Shown here: one piece after another, positions 60,468 through 64,000 of the stretch
Layout: each line of letters begins with the position of its first letter
How positions within the stretch are numbered: the stretch's first letter is position 1
Virus record (IMG/VR): IMGVR_UViG_3300023199_000021
Coordinates: 62,001 to 126,000 of that record
DNA length: 64,000 nucleotides
Origin: a virus
Strand: one strand, 5' to 3'
Translations under genes and position numbers: made by a program
Notes under the pieces: generated by a model
Database searches by the model: none
What the model was told of the DNA's origin: nothing
Seen by the model: only the letters and a program-made list of their open reading frames with translations

Positions 60468-61091
60468 TTAATTACACCAAAGATTCAAATTGTAGAGTCT
60501 AAGGCCGAAGATTTCCGTACTAAGTACTAGGTCTAGCTGATCTTTTTTCCATATGTACCCGTTGAAAATAGTGGACATTTCGGTTTTTGTTTCAATAAGA
60601 TTTGCTGCAATCAGATTATCGAAGAAATCGTCGTGATGATACCCAATCGTGGGGAAAGCTATCTCAACCCCTAATTCATGGCATATTCTGGAGAAATTCA
60701 CGATATTACTAATGTGGTGGTAGTCCAGAAACATGCGAAAAGTAGCCACATAGTCATCGCACATTGCCTTTGCTACTTTAATTTCACCTAGAAATTCCTT
60801 GTATTTACATCTAAATAGGTATTGATTGGGAACATAGTCGATAGCATTAGCCCCGCTTTGTAGCGAGTTCAATATCATGAAGTTTCTAGCCTTGGTAGAG
60901 GCGTAACCGGATGGAAAATCAACGGGAGCGGCCAACACAATATCTTCTGGCATGTATTCTTTGATCTCTCGTATCATATGGATAGGTAATGCTAGCCCTT
61001 TTAGGTCGTTTTCTAGTGCAAGGAAGATATGTTTAAGTTCTGACTCGTAGCTCTCGATGTACCTATTGTAATTGCAGTATTCAACATACAT
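60468..61091 (-). CDS. DeoC-like (beta/alpha)8 protein, catalytic Lys apparently missing
   Basis: A 207-residue protein related to deoxyribose-phosphate aldolase. The core VLAAPVDFPSGYASTKARNFMILNSLQSGANAIDYVPN corresponds to the DeoC strand with A-V-x-F-P-x-G and the D of EIDxVxN. Then ATFRMFLDY (E/K strand) and LGVEIAFPTIGYHHDDF, where DeoC has the Schiff-base Lys in the K-T-S-T-G-F position; here FPTIGY has no Lys. It therefore is probably not an active aldolase, or uses another residue. It follows the ClpP-like gene (ATGT overlap). Confidence 0.65.
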   Translation of the reverse strand: MYVEYCNYNRYIESYESELKHIFLALENDLKGLALPIHMIREIKEYMPEDIVLAAPVDFPSGYASTKARNFMILNSLQSGANAIDYVPNQYLFRCKYKEFLGEIKVAKAMCDDYVATFRMFLDYHHISNIVNFSRICHELGVEIAFPTIGYHHDDFFDNLIAANLIETKTEMSTIFNGYIWKKDQLDLVLSTEIFGLRLYNLNLWCN

Positions 61092-61764
61092 GTGATTTGA
61101 TATTTTCTAGAGTTTCGTAACCTTCCGTTCCCCATACCGCATCTGCAAAACCATGAGCTACGGCTTCCTCGGAAGATAACCACCAATCCTCTTTCTTTTC
61201 TAGGTGTTTTTTGATGGAGTTTTTAATCTGGGTTTCTGATTTGCCGCTGTACAGTTCAGAATTTGCACAGACACCGGCATAGATATCCATCATTTGTTTA
61301 CGCGTTCTGTCTTCCCATTCGGCCCAAGACTTAGCTTGTCTCATTACCTGACCATTGATATCTGTATATCCGTCATGAATCAGCCACCAACAGTTCGGCA
61401 TACTAACTCTTAAATCGGCTGCTTGGGGAACGATACTTCCCATAGATGCTGCAATACCGTGAGTAATGACGATTACAGGAGCATCACATGTTTGTATCGC
61501 ATCGTACATCATCACCCCCTCGGTCCAATAACCGCCTACTGAATGTTGATGTATCACAATTGGCTTTGAAGTATCAATACGACTTAGCAATAACATATTC
61601 TTCAAGAAGTAATTTGCCATACGATATTCAACGCCGGGGTCTTCTTCATCGTTGTCGATGTAACCATGTAGAAAGACCTCTCTAGATTCCAAGAGAATAC
61701 TAAAGCGATGCATTTCATCAACAATGTATCCCTTGGATACCCTATCTCTATTCCTCAAGCTCAT
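61081..61764 (-). CDS. ClpP-like serine protease
   Basis: A 227-residue protein. ClpP fold signature: PIVIHQHSVGGYWTEGVMMYDAI, nucleophile Ser107 in GIAASMGSIV, catalytic His130 in MPNCWWLIHDGY, and Asp193 in KKEDWWLSSEEAVAHGFADAVW. Start MSLRNRDRV at 61764 lies in the end of the preceding gene. In phages, ClpP-like proteases often mature the prohead, though usually beside capsid genes. Here the neighbours are thymidylate synthase and a DeoC-like protein, so a host-targeted role is also possible. Confidence 0.85.
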   Translation of the reverse strand: MSLRNRDRVSKGYIVDEMHRFSILLESREVFLHGYIDNDEEDPGVEYRMANYFLKNMLLLSRIDTSKPIVIHQHSVGGYWTEGVMMYDAIQTCDAPVIVITHGIAASMGSIVPQAADLRVSMPNCWWLIHDGYTDINGQVMRQAKSWAEWEDRTRKQMMDIYAGVCANSELYSGKSETQIKNSIKKHLEKKEDWWLSSEEAVAHGFADAVWGTEGYETLENIKSHVC

Positions 61765-62206
61765 TTTGTTTCACCACTCCCAACAGGGTCTTTCGTACAG
61801 CGTGCATAACCTCCCTGTCTCTAAATAATTTACCGACACCTATTCTAAACCTATAGGGTGTCAGTATGTCTACTGATTCTACACCCCTACATGCTTCGAT
61901 GATAGGATAATAATTTTCTAGAAGTTTGAAGTTAGAATGTCCTACCCAGAACTTGAAGTGAGAACTTGCTAAACTATTCTCTGTTAGGGGCAGAACACCA
62001 AAAGGGGTTATGATTGTCTTAATCGGCTTTTCAAAGAATGGCAGTTCTTCCATTTCCTCAAAATCAATATCTTCTTGAGTATCTTCTAGCTCTCTTTCAA
62101 ATGCTTCTTTTGCATTGTTAATTGATTCATCAGAATAGGCATCTACCCAAGGCTCCCAATATACATCGAAATCACTTGGGATAGGCATTTCATTTGTGTT
62201 GCTCAT
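61748..62206 (-). CDS. Conserved hypothetical protein (152 aa)
   Basis: A 152-residue protein with an acidic N-terminus (ERELEDTQEDIDFEEMEEL) and a conserved block TIITPFGVLPLTENSLASSHFKFWVGHSNFKL, then GVESVDILTPYRFRIGVGKLFRDREVM. I recognise this block as a conserved hypothetical in phages, of unknown activity. It overlaps ClpP by 17 bases, so the two are made together. Confidence 0.55.
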   Translation of the reverse strand: MSNTNEMPIPSDFDVYWEPWVDAYSDESINNAKEAFERELEDTQEDIDFEEMEELPFFEKPIKTIITPFGVLPLTENSLASSHFKFWVGHSNFKLLENYYPIIEACRGVESVDILTPYRFRIGVGKLFRDREVMHAVRKTLLGVVKQNELEE

Positions 62207-62215
62207 ATTTCACCT

Positions 62216-63181
62216 TTATACTGCGACAGCACCGAAGTCTATCTTAGGATGTGGATCATATCCTACCAGTTCGAAGTCCTCATACGTCCAATTAAAAATA
62301 TCGAATGGTTCCCCACTGATTTTTAATTGAGGCAATTTGCGGGGCGTTCTCGTAAGCTGTTCCTTTGCCCCTCCGTCAATCTGATTTTCATAGATATGAC
62401 AGTCCTCTAGAACACCCACTAGCTCTCCCGCTTTTAGACCACTTTCTTTGCAGAGCAATTCTAAAAGTAGTGCATAGCTGGCAATGTTGAAAGGTACTCC
62501 CAACATCAGGTCGCAAGATCTTTGCTTCCAACATAAATTTAATACACCATTAATATGTACTAGGGTAAAGGCATAATGGCAAGGTGGTAGAGCCATAAGG
62601 TGAATTTGGTTAGGATTCCATGCAGAAACGACCATCCTGCGATCATCAGGGTTGGTTTTTAAAGTTTCAACAACTTTCTTTAGCTGGTCGGTTCCTTTAA
62701 AAACACCGTTGACCTTTAATATTCCTGCATTTGCACCTTGATCATCCCAAAAATCATCGCCACTTCTATTGGGAAAATGCTGATCGAACTTACGCCATTG
62801 ATATCCATAGATAGGTCCAAGGTCTATTATTTTTTCTTGTATCTGCTTTTTAGTTTTAATTTTTTCATCATTTTGAAATGGATTAAGATTTCTTGCCGAG
62901 TAGTAAAGTTTATCAACCTCTTTTGGATTAGCCCATTCATTCCAAATCTTACACTTGCGTTCTTGATACCAAGATTTATCTGTAACTCCTTTGATAAACC
63001 CTTCAAGTTCGACAGCCATAGCTTTGACTGCCATCTTTTTAGTTGTCAATAAAGGAAAACCCTTAGACATATCATGCCGAAAGATTTCGCAGAAAGTGGC
63101 TAATGTCCTATACTTAGTACGATTACCTTTCCATTGTCCTGTATGTAGCACATTATGTACTATGTCCAAATAGCTTTTCAT
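62216..63181 (-). CDS. thyA: Thymidylate synthase ThyA
   Basis: A 321-residue enzyme. Start MKSYLDIVHNVLHTGQWKGNRT. Arg and phosphate site: DDRRMVVSAWNP (residues 179-190). Active-site Cys201 in ALPPCHYAF. The C-terminus ends in A-V, as in active enzymes that close over the substrate. A 40-residue insertion (NPFQNDEKIKTKKQIQEK) extends it relative to E. coli ThyA. It converts dUMP to dTMP and, with nrdJ and the dNMP kinase, forms a nucleotide-supply set. Confidence 0.95.
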   Translation of the reverse strand: MKSYLDIVHNVLHTGQWKGNRTKYRTLATFCEIFRHDMSKGFPLLTTKKMAVKAMAVELEGFIKGVTDKSWYQERKCKIWNEWANPKEVDKLYYSARNLNPFQNDEKIKTKKQIQEKIIDLGPIYGYQWRKFDQHFPNRSGDDFWDDQGANAGILKVNGVFKGTDQLKKVVETLKTNPDDRRMVVSAWNPNQIHLMALPPCHYAFTLVHINGVLNLCWKQRSCDLMLGVPFNIASYALLLELLCKESGLKAGELVGVLEDCHIYENQIDGGAKEQLTRTPRKLPQLKISGEPFDIFNWTYEDFELVGYDPHPKIDFGAVAV

Positions 63182-63573
63182 TCTTTCATTCTTCTGAAAT
63201 TAAAAACTTGTGATGCGGGTGACGCTACCCTGCCACCAGATTGTACTTTTTGGTCTAGAACGAAACTATGTAGCTTTTGCATTTGGTTTACAAGCTGTTC
63301 GTTGAATGCTTTCTTTTCTGGATCGTCACCGGCCCACATTTTCAGCGATTCATAGATAAAGTTCTCCAACTCTCCCTGAGAGATATGAAAGATTAAGTAG
63401 GAAAGGATGTTAACCGAATCTTCTGACAGGTCATCTATTTCGGATAGAACCGTAAAGTTCCCCGTACCTGAATTGTACTCAATTAGAATCTTACCAGCAG
63501 CATCGCTCTCGATTTCTTCTGGTATAATCTTTTCTTTTTGAAGACTGTTTAGTAAGTATTGTAACAAACTCAT
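63178..63573 (-). CDS. Hypothetical protein (131 aa)
   Basis: A 131-residue protein. I start it at the ATG at 63573 (MSLLQYLLN), after the stop of the upstream gene. Blocks: EYNSGTGNFTVLSEIDDLSEDSVNILSYLIFHISQGELENFIYESLKMW, then LVNQMQKLHSFVLDQK. It resembles a conserved helical hypothetical in phages. It overlaps thyA by 4 bases. No function known. Confidence 0.5.
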   Translation of the reverse strand: MSLLQYLLNSLQKEKIIPEEIESDAAGKILIEYNSGTGNFTVLSEIDDLSEDSVNILSYLIFHISQGELENFIYESLKMWAGDDPEKKAFNEQLVNQMQKLHSFVLDQKVQSGGRVASPASQVFNFRRMKE

Positions 63574-63580
63574 GATCCCG

Positions 63581-63769
63581 TTATATATTGATTGAAACTT
63601 GGGCAAATCCATCGCTATCCTTTGAACTTAGAAAAGTGCCGATACGATTGCCTTGATAGTTGTTGACTACTCCATTGTGGGAATAGGCTGTTTCACCAGC
63701 TTTAGCTTCTCCATCAACAGTAATGGTTACGATTCCATTTCTTAGAACCTGAACCTTGCCTCCTTGCAT
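63581..63769 (-). CDS. Small virion-like beta protein (62 aa)
   Basis: A 62-residue, fully beta-type protein: VQVLRNGIVTITVDGEAKAGETAY, NYQGNRIGTFLSSKD, ending DGFAQVSINI. The pattern V-x-V-x-x-G-x-A-x-x-G, then GT.LS....DGFAQV, is like small capsid decoration proteins. It sits just behind a partial gene at the window edge. It may be virion associated, inferred from fold type. Confidence 0.5.
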   Translation of the reverse strand: MQGGKVQVLRNGIVTITVDGEAKAGETAYSHNGVVNNYQGNRIGTFLSSKDSDGFAQVSINI

Positions 63770-63801
63770 AACCTGATCGCTGCAACTGATATGCTGTTTT
63801 G

Positions 63802-64000
63802 TTAAGTCGATATTACATGCTCAAAGTCTAGGTCAGGCACCCATACAATCTCAAGTGCCCCACCATCGCCCTGACTATTCAATATATCCGCTAGGCTTCC
63901 ACTTGTGTTACTAGGAAGCATACCGGTAACTGGAGAAGTTAATAGTTGTAACTTAGACGGAGGATCAACAGGTTGATCTAAGTCAATAAACTGGCTCGAC
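63802..64000 (-). CDS. Partial hypothetical protein, C-terminal 65 residues
   Basis: An open frame runs off the right window edge and ends at TAA 63802-63804 on the - strand. It reads FIDLDQPVDPPSKLQLLTSP, TGMLPSNTSGSLADIL and ALEIVWVPDLDFEHVI. No family can be assigned from the fragment. It probably belongs to the operon continuing beyond 64 kb. Confidence 0.55.
   Translation of the reverse strand, partial: SSQFIDLDQPVDPPSKLQLLTSPVTGMLPSNTSGSLADILNSQGDGGALEIVWVPDLDFEHVIST

Noticed and set aside
1-64000. CRISPR arrays or direct-repeat arrays
   Set aside because: No regularly spaced identical repeats were noticed. The only arrays are protein-level repeats.

Overview
The window is part of the genome of a large tailed bacteriophage (Caudoviricetes). 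The evidence is a tail module with tail tube, a 3044-residue tape measure and long fibre-type proteins, followed by a dense early-type arm encoding phage replication, recombination, nucleotide-metabolism, glycosylation and lysis-type genes. No tail sheath or base-plate wedge genes are seen next to the tail tube, so a long-tailed siphovirus is the best guess. The size of the tape measure predicts an unusually long tail, on the order of 450 nm by scaling from lambda. Terminase, portal and the principal capsid gene are not in this window. The host is unknown. Twin-arginine (Tat) type leader sequences and an adenosylcobalamin-type ribonucleotide reductase are hints only.

Layout. Positions 1-25.6 kb are all on the + strand: small virion and connector proteins (1-4.3 kb), tail tube (4.4-5.5 kb) with a terminator behind it, two paralogous tail-assembly proteins and a small conserved protein (5.6-7.9 kb), tape measure (8.0-17.1 kb), a distal-tail protein (17.1-18.6 kb) and a 2210-residue Cys-repeat fibre protein (18.7-25.3 kb). 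A convergent junction lies at 25.6-25.7 kb. Everything from there to 64 kb is on the - strand, read from right to left. In transcription order it holds: a small virion-like protein, thymidylate synthase, a ClpP-like protease, a DeoC-like protein and a virion-like protein between terminator-like hairpins (64-59.3 kb); a decayed gene and a structured leader with an intrinsic terminator directly in front of nrdJ (59.1-55.9 kb); a papain-like peptidase and small membrane proteins, possibly for lysis (55.9-52.9 kb); a methyltransferase/glycosyltransferase pair and HNH nuclease (52.9-50.7 kb); zinc-finger and DNA-binding small proteins, RecA-like recombinase and nuclease (50.7-45.6 kb); DnaB helicase, primase, dNMP kinase, Cas4/RecB-like nuclease and a DNA polymerase III alpha split into two genes around a DnaQ exonuclease (45-35.3 kb); a sigma factor (35.2 kb); a run of glycosyltransferase-type genes (34.8-27.6 kb); a Vsr-like homing-type endonuclease and a candidate single-strand-annealing recombinase (27.6-25.7 kb). 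Most - strand genes overlap by ATGA or TAATG, so they are probably translationally coupled in long operons.

The features most worth following up are: (1) three ORFs with Tat-type leaders, one joined to an HK97-capsid-like protein and one, through a -1 frameshift at an A7 run, to a tail-tube/capsid-like fragment; (2) the multi-domain leader RNA ending in a terminator before nrdJ; (3) the split polymerase III alpha; (4) two poly-A runs where a -1 shift restores a full-length protein; (5) the Cys-paired beta-repeat fibre.
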